A stretch of DNA of 64,000 bases from Candidatus Symbiopectobacterium sp. NZEC151 (lineage in GTDB: Bacteria > Pseudomonadota > Gammaproteobacteria > Enterobacterales > Enterobacteriaceae): the NCBI RefSeq assembly GCF_025962655.1, contig NZ_JAGFPE010000008.1, positions 62,001-126,000 of the forward strand, written 5' to 3'. Below, piece by piece: positions 19,268 through 29,140 of this stretch. The first letter of the stretch is position 1. Each line of letters opens with the position of its first letter. The position numbers and the translations under genes were made by a program. The notes beneath the pieces were generated by a model. It did not search any database. It was given only the letters and a program-made list of their open reading frames with translations, and had not been told where the DNA came from.

Positions 19268-21100
19268 GTGTCTACGGCGGAAGTGTTAAATAAGGAAGCG
19301 TTAGCGGCTCAGGTTCTACGCGATACGTTCGGTTATCAGCAATTCCGTCCCGGTCAGGATGCGGTCATTCAGGCTGCCGTCAACGGTCAGGATTGTCTGG
19401 TGATTATGCCGACCGGGGGCGGGAAATCGCTGTGCTACCAGATCCCTGCATTGGTGCTGGATGGCCTGACGCTGGTGGTGTCTCCGCTGATCTCTTTGAT
19501 GAAAGACCAGGTGGATCAGCTTCTTGCCTACGGCGTGAGTGCCGCCTGTCTGAACTCGACCCAAACCCGTGAACAGCAGTGGGACGTGATGACCCGCTGT
19601 CGCAGCGGCGAGATCAAGTTGCTGTATATTGCGCCGGAGCGTTTAACCACGGACAGCTTCTTTGACCAACTTGTCCAGTGGAATCCGGCACTGATTGCCA
19701 TCGATGAAGCGCACTGTATCTCCCAGTGGGGACATGATTTCCGCCCGGAATACCGCGCCCTTGGGCAAATCAAGCAGCGTTTCCCCACGCTGCCAGTGGT
19801 TGCCTTGACGGCCACCGCCGACGACGCTACGCGCAGTGATATCGTGCGCCTGCTCGATCTGCGCGAACCGCATATTCATCTGAGCAGCTTCGACAGGCCC
19901 AATATCCGCTACACGCTGGTGGAAAAATTCAAACCGCTCGATCAACTGTGGATGTTTGTGCAGGGTCAGCGCGGTAAAAGCGGCATTATTTATTGCAACA
20001 GCCGGGCGAAGGTGGAAGACATCAGCGCCCGTTTGCAAAACCGTGGTCTCAGCGTGGCGGCCTATCATGCCGGGCTGGACAACGAACGGCGCGCTCAGGT
20101 GCAGGAAGCGTTCCTGCGTGACGATTTGCAAGTGGTGGTGGCTACCGTCGCTTTCGGAATGGGTATCAACAAACCCAACGTGCGCTTTGTGGTGCACTTT
20201 GATATTCCGCGCACTATCGAATCCTATTATCAGGAGACCGGACGCGCCGGGCGTGATGGCCTACCTGCGGAAGCCGCGCTGTTTTACGATCCGGCGGATA
20301 TGGCGTGGTTGCGCCGCTGCCTTGAGGAAAAACCGCCGGGCGCGCAGCAAGAGATTGAGCGACACAAGTTGAACGCGATGGGTGCGTTCGCAGAGGCGCA
20401 AACCTGCCGCCGTCTGGTGCTGCTCAATTATTTTGGCGAAGGGCGGCATGTCCCCTGCGGCAACTGTGACATCTGCCTCGATCCACCTAAGCGTTATGAT
20501 GGGCTGGTGGATGCGCAAAAGGCGCTCTCCTGCGTGTATCGCGTGGGGCAACGCTTTGGCCTGGGCTATGTGGTAGAGGTGCTGCGCGGGGCCAATAACC
20601 AGCGTATTCGCGAATGGGGACACGACAAGCTGCCGGTGTATGGCATTGGTCGTGAGCAATCCCATGAGCATTGGGTCAGCGTGCTGCGCCAACTGATTCA
20701 CCTGGGGTTCCTCACGCAAAATATTGCATTGCACTCGGCGGTGCAGCTTACCGAATCGGCTCGTCCAGTGTTGCGCGGTGAGATTCCTTTGCAGTTGGCG
20801 GTGCCGCGCGTGATCAACTTGAAACCCAAGGCGAACCAAAAATCGTATACCGGGCTTTACGATCGCAAATTGTTTGCCAAACTGCGCAAATTACGCAAAG
20901 CCATTGCTGATGAGGGCGATATCCCGCCTTACGTGGTATTCAGTGATGCCACGCTGCTGGAAATGGCCGATCGCTTGCCGGTGACCGCAAGCGAATTGCT
21001 GACGATTAACGGCGTCGGGCAGCGTAAACTGGAGCGATTCGGTACGCCATTTATGTCGCTGATCCGTGAGCATCTAGACGATGATGACGACGTACGCTGA
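19268..21100 (+). CDS. recQ: ATP-dependent DNA helicase RecQ
   Basis: 3'-5' superfamily 2 helicase of recombination and replication-fork repair. GTG start at 19268 ([15 protein letters not shown]), giving 610 residues against 609 in E. coli; the frame is open upstream to 19136 but that extension spans the pldA terminator. Motifs: motif 0 [10 protein letters not shown], Walker [13 protein letters not shown] in [13 protein letters not shown], motif [12 protein letters not shown]; a four-Cys zinc site ([21 protein letters not shown]), winged helix, and a C-terminal HRDC domain ([17 protein letters not shown] to the end). Confidence 0.97.
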   Translation: MSTAEVLNKEALAAQVLRDTFGYQQFRPGQDAVIQAAVNGQDCLVIMPTGGGKSLCYQIPALVLDGLTLVVSPLISLMKDQVDQLLAYGVSAACLNSTQTREQQWDVMTRCRSGEIKLLYIAPERLTTDSFFDQLVQWNPALIAIDEAHCISQWGHDFRPEYRALGQIKQRFPTLPVVALTATADDATRSDIVRLLDLREPHIHLSSFDRPNIRYTLVEKFKPLDQLWMFVQGQRGKSGIIYCNSRAKVEDISARLQNRGLSVAAYHAGLDNERRAQVQEAFLRDDLQVVVATVAFGMGINKPNVRFVVHFDIPRTIESYYQETGRAGRDGLPAEAALFYDPADMAWLRRCLEEKPPGAQQEIERHKLNAMGAFAEAQTCRRLVLLNYFGEGRHVPCGNCDICLDPPKRYDGLVDAQKALSCVYRVGQRFGLGYVVEVLRGANNQRIREWGHDKLPVYGIGREQSHEHWVSVLRQLIHLGFLTQNIALHSAVQLTESARPVLRGEIPLQLAVPRVINLKPKANQKSYTGLYDRKLFAKLRKLRKAIADEGDIPPYVVFSDATLLEMADRLPVTASELLTINGVGQRKLERFGTPFMSLIREHLDDDDDVR

Positions 21101-21144
21101 TCGGGTTTGAATTTCGTGACTCTGTAGTAACAAAGGAAAATATT

Positions 21145-21759
21145 ATGATGTTGTTTTTGACCGTGGCGATGGTGCATTTCGTGGCGTTGATGAGCCCGGG
21201 ACCGGATTTCTTTTTTGTTTCCCAGACGGCGGCAAGCCGCTCGCGCAAAGAAGCCATGATGGGCGTGCTGGGGATCTCTCTCGGCGTGATGGTGTGGGCT
21301 GCGATTGCGTTGATGGGTTTGCACCTGTTACTGCAAAAAATGGCGTGGTTGCACGATGTCATCACCATTGGCGGCGGATTGTATCTGTGCTGGATGGGGT
21401 GGAACATGTTGCGCGCGGCGCGCCGCAAAGGGGAACAGCAAACGGTTGAAACGGTAGAACTGCCTTCAAAAGGGAAAACCTTTATGCGTGGTCTGCTGAC
21501 CAATCTTGCCAACCCGAAAGCGCTGATCTATTTCGGCAGCGTGTTCTCTCTGTTTGTGGGAGACAGCGTTGGTACCGGTGCGCGCTGGGGGCTGTTTGCG
21601 TTGATCTCACTGGAAACGCTGCTGTGGTTTAGCCTGGTAGCACTGGTATTCGCTCTGCCTGCGATGCGTCGCGGCTATCAGCGTTTGGCAAAATGGATCG
21701 ATGGTCTGGCTGGGGTGCTGTTTACCGGCTTTGGGCTACATCTGATTATTTCGCGCTAA
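21145..21759 (+). CDS. rhtC: Threonine exporter RhtC (LysE family)
   Basis: Inner-membrane amino-acid exporter of the LysE/RhtB family, six hydrophobic segments, 204 residues (E. coli 206). The family signature SPGPDFFFVSQTAASRSRKEA follows the first segment, and LLTNLANPKALIYFGSVFSLF is the conserved fourth block. RBS AAAGGAAAA upstream. E. coli RhtC exports threonine; the same substrate is inferred from orthology and synteny between recQ and rhtB. Confidence 0.94.
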   Translation: MMLFLTVAMVHFVALMSPGPDFFFVSQTAASRSRKEAMMGVLGISLGVMVWAAIALMGLHLLLQKMAWLHDVITIGGGLYLCWMGWNMLRAARRKGEQQTVETVELPSKGKTFMRGLLTNLANPKALIYFGSVFSLFVGDSVGTGARWGLFALISLETLLWFSLVALVFALPAMRRGYQRLAKWIDGLAGVLFTGFGLHLIISR

Positions 21760-21790
21760 GCGAGTGGCGTAGCCCTCTCGCTGTTTTATC

Positions 21791-21811
21791 CTCGCCGCCG
21801 TTGGCGGCGAG
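21791..21811. terminator. Hairpin between convergent rhtC and rhtB
   Basis: Perfect 9-bp stem CTCGCCGCC / GGCGGCGAG with a GTT loop, midway in the 59-base gap between two convergent genes. No clear T-run on either side; termination is inferred from position. Confidence 0.5.
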
Positions 21812-21818
21812 TCACTGA

Positions 21819-22439
21819 TCACACCTTACGCGCCGTTGCCAGTAGCGCGCCAACCAGCATAAACAACGAGCCAAACAGCCGGTTAAGCAGGCGAATTTGG
21901 CGCGGTCCTTTCAGCCATACCGCAATGCGAGTGGCGAGCGTGGCGTAGCCTATCATCACCACAATATCGACCGCCACGGTGGTCACCCCCAAAATCAGAT
22001 ACTGAGCGACTTGCGGCTGGTGTGGCACGATAAACTGCGGGAACAGCGCTGCCAGAAAAACGATGCTTTTCGGGTTGGTGAGGTTGACCAGAACGGCGCG
22101 ACGAAACAGCTGGCGGCGTGGCAGGGTGCCCGCCAGCGCATGCAGATCGAGTGAACCTGCCGCGCGCCACTGCTGGATGCCGAGCCAGATCAGATAAGCA
22201 GCACCAAGCCACTTCAGAATGTCAAAAGCCAGCAGCGATTGCGACAGCAGCGCGCCAAGACCGATACCCACTAATACGATATGGATAGCCAGCCCGACTT
22301 GCAGCCCGGCGATAGACGCCGCCGCCCCGCGATAGCCGTGGCTGATGGCGGTGCTCATGGTGTTGATAGCCCCCGACCCCGGAGAAAGGCTGAGAATAAG
22401 CGTTGTGAGTAGATAGGTTAACCACCAGTCGAGGGTCAT
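21819..22439 (-). CDS. rhtB: Homoserine/homoserine lactone exporter RhtB (LysE family)
   Basis: 206 residues as in E. coli RhtB. The start ATG at 22439 has RBS AGGAAG and gives [31 protein letters not shown], with the family SPGSGAINT motif; a frame open to 22661 reads through the divergent promoter region and is rejected. Second conserved block [21 protein letters not shown]. Exports homoserine, homoserine lactone and related amino acids in E. coli. Convergent with rhtC, divergent from pldB. Confidence 0.94.
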   Translation of the reverse strand: MTLDWWLTYLLTTLILSLSPGSGAINTMSTAISHGYRGAAASIAGLQVGLAIHIVLVGIGLGALLSQSLLAFDILKWLGAAYLIWLGIQQWRAAGSLDLHALAGTLPRRQLFRRAVLVNLTNPKSIVFLAALFPQFIVPHQPQVAQYLILGVTTVAVDIVVMIGYATLATRIAVWLKGPRQIRLLNRLFGSLFMLVGALLATARKV

Positions 22440-22654
22440 AGCTGCTTCCTGATTGCAGGTTGTTGCGTTGGCATTGTTTGCGATCGCATGCAACGGATGC
22501 GGTATTGTTTGCCGATGCGTTACGTGGTTAAACATTGCGGTCGAATGTGCCACAATACGCCATTGCTGATTGTTGTGCCAGCGATCACAAAACTCTCTTG
22601 TGGACCCTGCGTTGCAGGTGTTTAGCGCGGTGCCGTGCATCAAGGAGAAACGCG

Positions 22655-23665
22655 ATGTCACCCGAAATTTCCGGCCTTTTATTCAGAGAAAACCAGTTTT
22701 CTGCCTTTGTCACCGGCACGCTGTTGGATTTCTGGCGTCAGCGTGAGGAGGGTGAATTTCCCGGCGTTGACAATGTGCCGATCCGTTTTGTGCGCTTTAC
22801 CTCTGCACAGCACTCGCGTTTGGTGGTGGTGTTCCCCGGTCGCATTGAAAGCTATGTAAAGTATGGTGAAGTCGCCTACGATTTGTTCCAGGCAGGCTAT
22901 GATGTGCTGATCATGGATCATCGCGGTCAGGGGCGCTCCGGGCGGATGCTGGAAGACGGCAATCGTGGCCATGTGGTACGCTTTGGCGACTATGTAGACG
23001 ACGTCGAGCAATTCTGGTTGCACCAGGTGGATGCGGTGAAAACCGCCGATCCCTTGCGCTATCAGCGCTGCTTTGCACTCGCCCACTCAATGGGCGGCGC
23101 GATCCTGGGGCATTTTTTGGCCCGTCGGCCGGACGCATTCGATGCCGTGGTGCTGTGTGCACCCATGTGTGGCATTAAATTGCCGATGCCGGGCTGGCTG
23201 GCCTCACGCATTGTTGCCTGGGCAGAACTGCATCCGCGCATTCGCGATTATTACGCTATCGGCACCGGGCAATGGCGTCCGCTGCCCTATTTGATCAACG
23301 TGTTAACGCACAGCCGTGAGCGTTACCGTCGCAGCGTGCGTGCCTATGCCGACGAACCCGCCCTGCGCGTTGGCGGCCCGACCTATCATTGGATGCGGGA
23401 ATCGATGGCTGCCGGGCGCGAGCTGATTGCATTGGCGGCGCACATTACCACGCCCTTGCTGTTGCTTCAGGCGCAGGAAGATATCGTGGTGGATAATCAC
23501 AGTCAGGATGCCTTTTGTCAGGCGTTGGCTGAGGCCGGACACCCCTGCGCTGGCGGTGCTCCGGTGGTGATTGCGGGTGCCCGCCATGAACTGTTATTCG
23601 AAGAAGATGGGATTCGGGCACAGGTGTTTACCCATATTCTCAATCATTTTGCACAATATCCGTAA
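22655..23665 (+). CDS. pldB: Lysophospholipase L2 (PldB)
   Basis: Alpha/beta-hydrolase that removes the remaining acyl chain from lysophospholipids in the inner membrane. ATG at 22655 with RBS AAGGAG gives 336 residues (E. coli 340). Nucleophile elbow AHSMGGA, oxyanion region [36 protein letters not shown], catalytic Asp in [13 protein letters not shown] and His in GARHELLFE. Neighbour yigL lies 51 bases downstream on the same strand, as in E. coli. Confidence 0.95.
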   Translation: MSPEISGLLFRENQFSAFVTGTLLDFWRQREEGEFPGVDNVPIRFVRFTSAQHSRLVVVFPGRIESYVKYGEVAYDLFQAGYDVLIMDHRGQGRSGRMLEDGNRGHVVRFGDYVDDVEQFWLHQVDAVKTADPLRYQRCFALAHSMGGAILGHFLARRPDAFDAVVLCAPMCGIKLPMPGWLASRIVAWAELHPRIRDYYAIGTGQWRPLPYLINVLTHSRERYRRSVRAYADEPALRVGGPTYHWMRESMAAGRELIALAAHITTPLLLLQAQEDIVVDNHSQDAFCQALAEAGHPCAGGAPVVIAGARHELLFEEDGIRAQVFTHILNHFAQYP

Positions 23666-23716
23666 ATGTTGCGGCCGACGCCGCGCCATGTCCCTTAGAG
23701 GTGAGAGTTCACTGTT

Positions 23717-24523
23717 ATGTATCACGTCGTTGCTTCCGATTTAGATGGCACGCTGCTGTCGCCAGACCACACGCTGTCTCCGTTCGCCAAAGAAACCCTG
23801 AAACTGCTGACTGCACAGGGCATCCACTTTGTGTTTGCTACCGGGCGGCATCATCTGGATGTGGCACAGATTCGTGACGGGTTGGGCATCAGTGCCTTTA
23901 TGATTACCTCTAACGGCGCGCGCGTGCACAACACGCAGGGCGAGCTGATCTTCAGCCACAATCTGGATCAGGATATTGCGCACGATCTCTACGGCATGGT
24001 GTACCGCAACCCGGAGATGCTGACGCACGTCTACCGCGATGATGAATGGTTTATGAGTCGCTCCCGTCCGGAAGAGGAACGCTTTTTTCAGGAGTCGGTG
24101 TTCAAATACAAGCTGTTTGAACCGGGTCTGCTCGGCACTGACGGCGTAAGCAAAGTGTTCTTTACCTGTGACAGCCATGAGAAGCTGCTGCCGCTGGAAG
24201 AGGCGATCAATGCGCGCTGGGGCGATCGGGTTAACGTGAGCTTTTCCACGCTGAGCTGTCTGGAAGTGATGGCCGGCGGCGTATCCAAAGGTCATGCGTT
24301 GGAACACGTGGCGAAACTGATGGGGCATACCCTGACATCGTGCATTGCGTTTGGCGATGGGATGAATGATTTTGAAATGCTGTCGATGGCCGGTAAAGGG
24401 TGCATTATGCGCAACGCGCATCAGCGTCTGAAAGATTTACTGCCGCAGTTGGAGGTCATTGGCAGCAACGCAGACGATGCGGTGGCGCACGAGTTGCGCC
24501 GTTTGTTTCTCTCTGTGGTGTAA
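23717..24523 (+). CDS. yigL: HAD phosphatase YigL (Cof-type sugar/pyridoxal phosphatase)
   Basis: 268-residue Cof-like HAD phosphatase; E. coli YigL dephosphorylates pyridoxal phosphate and sugar phosphates and takes part in the glucose-phosphate stress response through SgrS control of its mRNA. Motif I SDLDGTLLSPDH, motif II ATGRHHLD and ITSNGA, motif III KGHALEHVAK, motif IV FGDGMNDFEML. RBS AGAGGTGAGAG about 10 bases upstream. Whether the pldB-yigL SgrS-stabilised processing product exists here cannot be judged. Confidence 0.93.
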   Translation: MYHVVASDLDGTLLSPDHTLSPFAKETLKLLTAQGIHFVFATGRHHLDVAQIRDGLGISAFMITSNGARVHNTQGELIFSHNLDQDIAHDLYGMVYRNPEMLTHVYRDDEWFMSRSRPEEERFFQESVFKYKLFEPGLLGTDGVSKVFFTCDSHEKLLPLEEAINARWGDRVNVSFSTLSCLEVMAGGVSKGHALEHVAKLMGHTLTSCIAFGDGMNDFEMLSMAGKGCIMRNAHQRLKDLLPQLEVIGSNADDAVAHELRRLFLSVV

Positions 24524-24530
24524 CGGTGTT

Positions 24531-24552
24531 GCTGGCGGCCAAGGCCGCCAGC
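24531..24552. terminator. Hairpin between yigL and glpT
   Basis: Ten-bp inverted repeat GCTGGCGGCC / GGCCGCCAGC with an AA loop between convergent genes. There is no T-run, so this is a likely but weak bidirectional terminator. Confidence 0.5.
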
Positions 24553-24571
24553 AGACAGAAGGCGCTCGCGA

Positions 24572-25921
24572 TTAGGCGCGTTTCTCCATTTCTGCCTTAT
24601 GTTTCTTCTCATTGATCATGGTGATAAACAGCAGTACCACCGCCATGACGCTGCCGCCGATCATCACCATAAAGCCGCCGTCCCAACCGAAGAAGTCAAC
24701 GGTATAACCGACGATGGCGCTGGCCGCAACGGAGCCGCCGAGGTAACCGAACAGACCGGTAAAGCCCGCCGCCGTGCCCGCCGCTTTTTTCGGTGCCAGT
24801 TCCAGCGCGTGCAGGCCGATCAGCATAACAGGGCCGTAGATCAGGAAGCCGATAACAATCATGCAGGCCATATCGACGCCTGGATTGCCCGCCGGGTTCA
24901 GCCAGTAAACCACGGTCGCGATGGTGACCAGCGTCATAAAGAATACCCCGGTGGCACCACGGTTGCCTTTGAACACCTTGTCAGACATCCAACCGCACAG
25001 CAGCGTGCCGGGGATCCCCGCATATTCGTACAGGAAGTACGCCCAGGAGGACTTGTCCAGCGCGAAGTGCTTCACTTCTCTCAGGTAGGTCGGCGACCAG
25101 TCGAGAATACCGTAACGCAGCAGGTAGACGAACACGTTGGCAATCGCGATATACCACAGCAGCTTGTTCGGGAACACATACTGCATGAAGATCTCTTTTG
25201 CCGTCAGTTCCTTCTCTGAGGTTTCGGTGTAATCCACCGGGTAGTCATTTTTATACTCTTCAATCGGGGGCAGGCCGCAGGATTGCGGGGTGTCGCGCAT
25301 CATCACGAAGGCAAACACCGCAATCAGGATCGCACCAAACGCCGGCATGTAGAGTGCCGCTCTCCAGTCATGGAACCAGGCCATCCCCAGCAGGAACAGC
25401 AGCGGCGGGATCCCGCCACCCACGTTATGGGCACAGTTCCAGACCGAAACAATACCGCCGCGCTCTTTCTGCGACCACCAGTGCACCATGGTACGTCCGC
25501 ACGGCGGCCACCCCATGCCCTGGAACCAGCCGCACAGGAACAGCAGTACAAACATGACGGCGATGCTCGACGTTGCCCAAGGCACAAAGCCCATAAACAG
25601 CATCACTGCCGCCGCCAGAATCAACCCTGCGGGCAAGAATACGCGCGGGTTGGAACGGTCGGAGATGGAGCCCATGATAAATTTGGAAAAACCATAGGCG
25701 ATAGAAATCCCTGATAACGCAAAGCCAAGGTCGCCGCGAGAGAACCCCTGTTCAATCAGGTACGGCATGGCTAATGCGAAGTTTTTTCTGACCAGATAGT
25801 AAGCGGCATAACCGAAAAAGATCCCAAAAAAAATCTGCCAGCGCAGACGACGGTATAACGGATCGACCCGATCGTCGCTCACTCTGGGCTGGTGCTGGGC
25901 GGGCTTAAAAATACTCAGCAT
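24572..25921 (-). CDS. glpT: Glycerol-3-phosphate/phosphate antiporter GlpT
   Basis: Major facilitator (OPA family) transporter that takes up glycerol-3-phosphate in exchange for phosphate and is the entry route for fosfomycin. ATG at 25921 (RBS TTGGAG) gives [29 protein letters not shown] and 449 residues; E. coli GlpT 452. Twelve membrane segments; conserved substrate-site residues Arg in [24 protein letters not shown] and the second in the half starting [24 protein letters not shown]. Divergent from glpABC as in E. coli, but glpQ, which follows glpT there, is replaced by yigL. Confidence 0.97.
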   Translation of the reverse strand: MLSIFKPAQHQPRVSDDRVDPLYRRLRWQIFFGIFFGYAAYYLVRKNFALAMPYLIEQGFSRGDLGFALSGISIAYGFSKFIMGSISDRSNPRVFLPAGLILAAAVMLFMGFVPWATSSIAVMFVLLFLCGWFQGMGWPPCGRTMVHWWSQKERGGIVSVWNCAHNVGGGIPPLLFLLGMAWFHDWRAALYMPAFGAILIAVFAFVMMRDTPQSCGLPPIEEYKNDYPVDYTETSEKELTAKEIFMQYVFPNKLLWYIAIANVFVYLLRYGILDWSPTYLREVKHFALDKSSWAYFLYEYAGIPGTLLCGWMSDKVFKGNRGATGVFFMTLVTIATVVYWLNPAGNPGVDMACMIVIGFLIYGPVMLIGLHALELAPKKAAGTAAGFTGLFGYLGGSVAASAIVGYTVDFFGWDGGFMVMIGGSVMAVVLLFITMINEKKHKAEMEKRA

Positions 25922-26232
25922 AACGTTCTCCAATACGCTTAAAAGCGATAATTATTTTGTGCTAAATCGCGCGTATGGTAGCGAAATGGCGCAGGGTTTC
26001 AATGTGAGCCACCGCTAAAATGTTACATTTTTATGACGGTCGTGCAATTATTGTGCTTTGCTTAACAAAATGCTCCCCTATAGACCTCATATTGGTGTGA
26101 CTTTTATCGCGAAACGATTACATATCCGGTTCGTTATTTTCGTTTTTTGCTCGAATTTGCTCTTTATCAATCATTTTTTTCCTTTTCTGTGTCTGAATAC
26201 CCTTAATGAAGATCCGGAAAGGTGACACCATC
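25922..26232. promoter_or_regulatory. Divergent glpT / glpABC control region
   Basis: 311-base AT-rich stretch. In E. coli the matching region is controlled by GlpR, CRP, FNR and ArcA. By eye the best candidate is a CRP box TGTGA-CTTTTA-TCGCG at 26096-26111 (8 of 10 consensus bases). GlpR half-site-like TCG/CGA motifs occur at 26108-26160 but I cannot define a full operator. Confidence 0.5.
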
Positions 26233-27888
26233 ATGGAAAACAGCACGGCCTACCGCGAAACCGACGTTATCGTGATTGGCGGCGGCGCGACGGGCGCGGG
26301 AACCTTGCGCGACCTGGCACTCAGGGGACTGCGTTGCCTGTTGCTGGAGCGCTTTGACATTGCGACAGGCGCAACCGGTCGTAACCACGGGTTGTTGCAC
26401 AGCGGTTCGCGCTATGCGGTAACCGACAGTGAATCCGCGCGCGAATGCATTGAAGAAAACCAGATTTTACGCCGTATCGCCCGCCACTGCGTGGAGCCAA
26501 CCGACGGCCTGTTCCTGACGCTGCCCGAAGACGATCTGGCCTATCAATCCCAGTTTATCGCGGCCTGTCAGCAGGCGGGTATCAATGCGCAGGCGATTGA
26601 TCCGCAAGAAGCGCTGCGCCTTGAACCTGCTGCCAACCCGCAGCTTATTGGCGCGGTACGCGTGCCGGACGGCACCGTTGATCCATTTCGCCTTACCACC
26701 GCCAATATGGTCGATGCCTGCGAACACGGGGCGGAAGTATTGACCTATCACGAAGTGCTGGGACTGATACGTCAGGGCGATCGTGTTACCGGTGTGCGCG
26801 TTTTCGACCATAAACAACAACGCACTCTCGATCTCTATGCGCAAGTGGTGATCAACGCCGCTGGCATCTGGGGACAGCGCATTGCCGAATATGCGGATCT
26901 GCGCGTGCGCATGTTCCCTGCCAAAGGCGCACTGCTGATTTTGGGCCACCGTATCAACAATATGGTGATTAACCGCTGCCGTAAGCCTGCCGATGCCGAC
27001 ATTTTGGTGCCGGGTGACACCATTTCACTGATCGGCACCACCTCAACCCGCGTGGACTATGACCAGATAGACAACATGTCCGTCACGCCGCAAGAAGTAG
27101 AGATCCTGATGCGTGAAGGGGCGAAACTGGCTCCGGCGATGGCGCAGACGCGTATTTTACGCGCCTATGCGGGCGTGCGCCCGCTTGTCGCCAGCGATGA
27201 CGATCCGAGCGGGCGCAGCGTGAGTCGCGGTATCGTGCTGCTTGACCATGCCAGCCGCGACGGGCTGGAAGGATTTGTCACCATTACCGGCGGCAAGTTG
27301 ATGACGTACCGCCTGATGGCGGAGTGGGTCACCGACAAGGTGTGTGAAAAGCTGGGGCACAGCGCACGCTGCACCACGGCGGAACGGCCACTGCCCGGCT
27401 CCGCCAACGCGTCTACTGAGCAACCGGCCGCCGCAACCTCAGGTACGCGCGCGTTTTCTGCGCCGCTGCGCGGCTCCGCGATTTACCGTCATGGCGACCG
27501 TGCCGCGCGCGTGCTGTCCGGCGAGTATGCCGACAGCAGTCTGGTGTGTGAATGCGAAGCGGTGACCGCGGGTGAAGTTCGCTATGCGGTGGAAGCGCTC
27601 AAGGTCAACAACCTGATCGATCTGCGGCGGCGTACCCGCATCGGGATGGGGACTTGTCAGGGCGAGCTCTGCGCGTGCCGTGCCGCCGGATTGCTGTGCA
27701 GGCTGGGGCAATCGACACCGCCGCAGGCGTTGGCGCAGTTGAGTCAGTTTTTAAACGAGCGCTGGAAAGGCGTTCGCCCCATTGCATGGGGTAACGCACT
27801 GCGTGAAAGCGAATTCACCAGTTGGGTGTATCAGGGCTTGTGTGGGCTGAGTATTGAGGATCAGCAGGAGGAACAACATGCGGTATGA
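26233..27888 (+). CDS. glpA: Anaerobic glycerol-3-phosphate dehydrogenase, large subunit A
   Basis: Catalytic FAD subunit of the GlpABC complex, which oxidises glycerol-3-phosphate to dihydroxyacetone phosphate and feeds electrons to menaquinone and fumarate or nitrate reduction. ATG at 26233 gives 551 residues. FAD-binding VIGGGATGAGTLRDLALRG and E-rich strand LLLERFDIATGATGRNHGLLHSG at the N-terminus; the C-terminal BFD-like [2Fe-2S] domain has cysteines in VCECEAVTAGEV and GMGTCQGELCAC. A Pro/Ala-rich linker (about 385-415) is longer than in E. coli. glpB starts inside its 3' end. Confidence 0.97.
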   Translation: MENSTAYRETDVIVIGGGATGAGTLRDLALRGLRCLLLERFDIATGATGRNHGLLHSGSRYAVTDSESARECIEENQILRRIARHCVEPTDGLFLTLPEDDLAYQSQFIAACQQAGINAQAIDPQEALRLEPAANPQLIGAVRVPDGTVDPFRLTTANMVDACEHGAEVLTYHEVLGLIRQGDRVTGVRVFDHKQQRTLDLYAQVVINAAGIWGQRIAEYADLRVRMFPAKGALLILGHRINNMVINRCRKPADADILVPGDTISLIGTTSTRVDYDQIDNMSVTPQEVEILMREGAKLAPAMAQTRILRAYAGVRPLVASDDDPSGRSVSRGIVLLDHASRDGLEGFVTITGGKLMTYRLMAEWVTDKVCEKLGHSARCTTAERPLPGSANASTEQPAAATSGTRAFSAPLRGSAIYRHGDRAARVLSGEYADSSLVCECEAVTAGEVRYAVEALKVNNLIDLRRRTRIGMGTCQGELCACRAAGLLCRLGQSTPPQALAQLSQFLNERWKGVRPIAWGNALRESEFTSWVYQGLCGLSIEDQQEEQHAV

Positions 27889-29140
27889 CGTCGTCATTAT
27901 CGGTGGCGGGTTAGCCGGGCTCACCTGCGGTATTCGTTTGGCGGAGCAAGGAAAACATTGCGCCATTGTCAGTTCAGGGCAAAGCGCCCTGCATTTTTCT
28001 TCGGGATCGCTGGATCTGTTGTCCTTTTTGCCGGATGGCGAGCCGGTTCATCATCCGCTTGAGGCGCTGTCAGCGCTGGCAAGTCAGGCTCCCGAGCATC
28101 CCTATTCCCTGATGGGCGAAGCCGCCGTACGCCGTTGGGTGCCAGAAGCAGAAGCCTTGCTGACGCGCTGTGGCGCGACCATGACGGGCAGCCATCAGCA
28201 GAACCATCTGCGCTTGACGCCGCTCGGCAAATATCGCCCGTGCTGGCTGAGTCCGCCGGAAATTGTCACGCGTGAGCAGGGCAAACCGCTGGCGTGGCGC
28301 GCCCCGCTGATTGTGGGCATAGACGGTTTTCTGGATTTCCAGGCCTCTATCGTGGCAGATGCGCTGCAAGCGCAGGGCATTGCGGCAAAGAGTGCCGATT
28401 TACGCCTGCCCGCGTTGGATCGTCTGCGCGGTAACCCCAGCGAATTCCGTGCGGTAAATATCGCTCGCGTGCTGGATTTGCCGGAAAACGCCAGCGCATT
28501 GCTGGCGGAGTTGACGCGGCTGAGCGCACAGCACGATGCCGTCATTTTGCCTGCTTGCCTGGGATTGGATACGCCGGATGCCGTGGCGATGCTGCAAAAT
28601 GCCTTGGGCAAACCCGTAGGTCTGCTGCCAACGCTCCCGCCGTCGTTACCGGGCGTGCGCTTGCATCAGGCGATGGTACGCCGTTTTCGCCAATTGGGCG
28701 GTATGGTGATGCCGGGCGATAAAGTCGAGCGTGCCGTGCTGGGAGCAACAGAAAAGGCGCTCTATACCCGTAATCACGTCGATATTCCGCTGCGGGCTCA
28801 GCAGGTGGTGCTTGCCAGCGGCAGCTTCTTTAACAACGGGCTGGTGGCAGAGTTTGATCGGGTTGTGGAGCCGGTATTTGGTCTTGATGTGCACTATGCC
28901 GCAGATCGTAGCGACTGGAGTCGGGAGCAGGTGCTGGCACCTCAGCCGTATCGCCTGTTCGGTGTTAAAACCGACGAGACGCTGCGCCCGCATATCAACG
29001 GCGTGACGGTGCCTGGCGTCTATGCGATTGGCGCGGTATTGGCCGGTTTTGACCCTCTGGCGCAGGGCTGTGGCGCGGGGGTATCTTTATTAAGCGCGTT
29101 GTCGGTTGCCGATACGTTGCTGCAAGGGGAGGTCGCATGA
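27878..29140 (+). CDS. glpB: Anaerobic glycerol-3-phosphate dehydrogenase subunit B
   Basis: FMN/FAD-binding subunit of GlpABC that passes electrons from GlpA towards the membrane. ATG at 27878 with a strong RBS (AGGAGGAAC) and an 11-base overlap with glpA gives 420 residues beginning MRYDVVIIGGGLAGLTCGIRL, a classic dinucleotide-binding fold; the C-terminal flavoprotein block is GVYAIGAVLAGFDPLAQGCGAGVSL. The frame is open 8 codons upstream, within glpA, without an RBS. Overlaps glpC by 4 bases. Confidence 0.96.
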   Translation: MRYDVVIIGGGLAGLTCGIRLAEQGKHCAIVSSGQSALHFSSGSLDLLSFLPDGEPVHHPLEALSALASQAPEHPYSLMGEAAVRRWVPEAEALLTRCGATMTGSHQQNHLRLTPLGKYRPCWLSPPEIVTREQGKPLAWRAPLIVGIDGFLDFQASIVADALQAQGIAAKSADLRLPALDRLRGNPSEFRAVNIARVLDLPENASALLAELTRLSAQHDAVILPACLGLDTPDAVAMLQNALGKPVGLLPTLPPSLPGVRLHQAMVRRFRQLGGMVMPGDKVERAVLGATEKALYTRNHVDIPLRAQQVVLASGSFFNNGLVAEFDRVVEPVFGLDVHYAADRSDWSREQVLAPQPYRLFGVKTDETLRPHINGVTVPGVYAIGAVLAGFDPLAQGCGAGVSLLSALSVADTLLQGEVA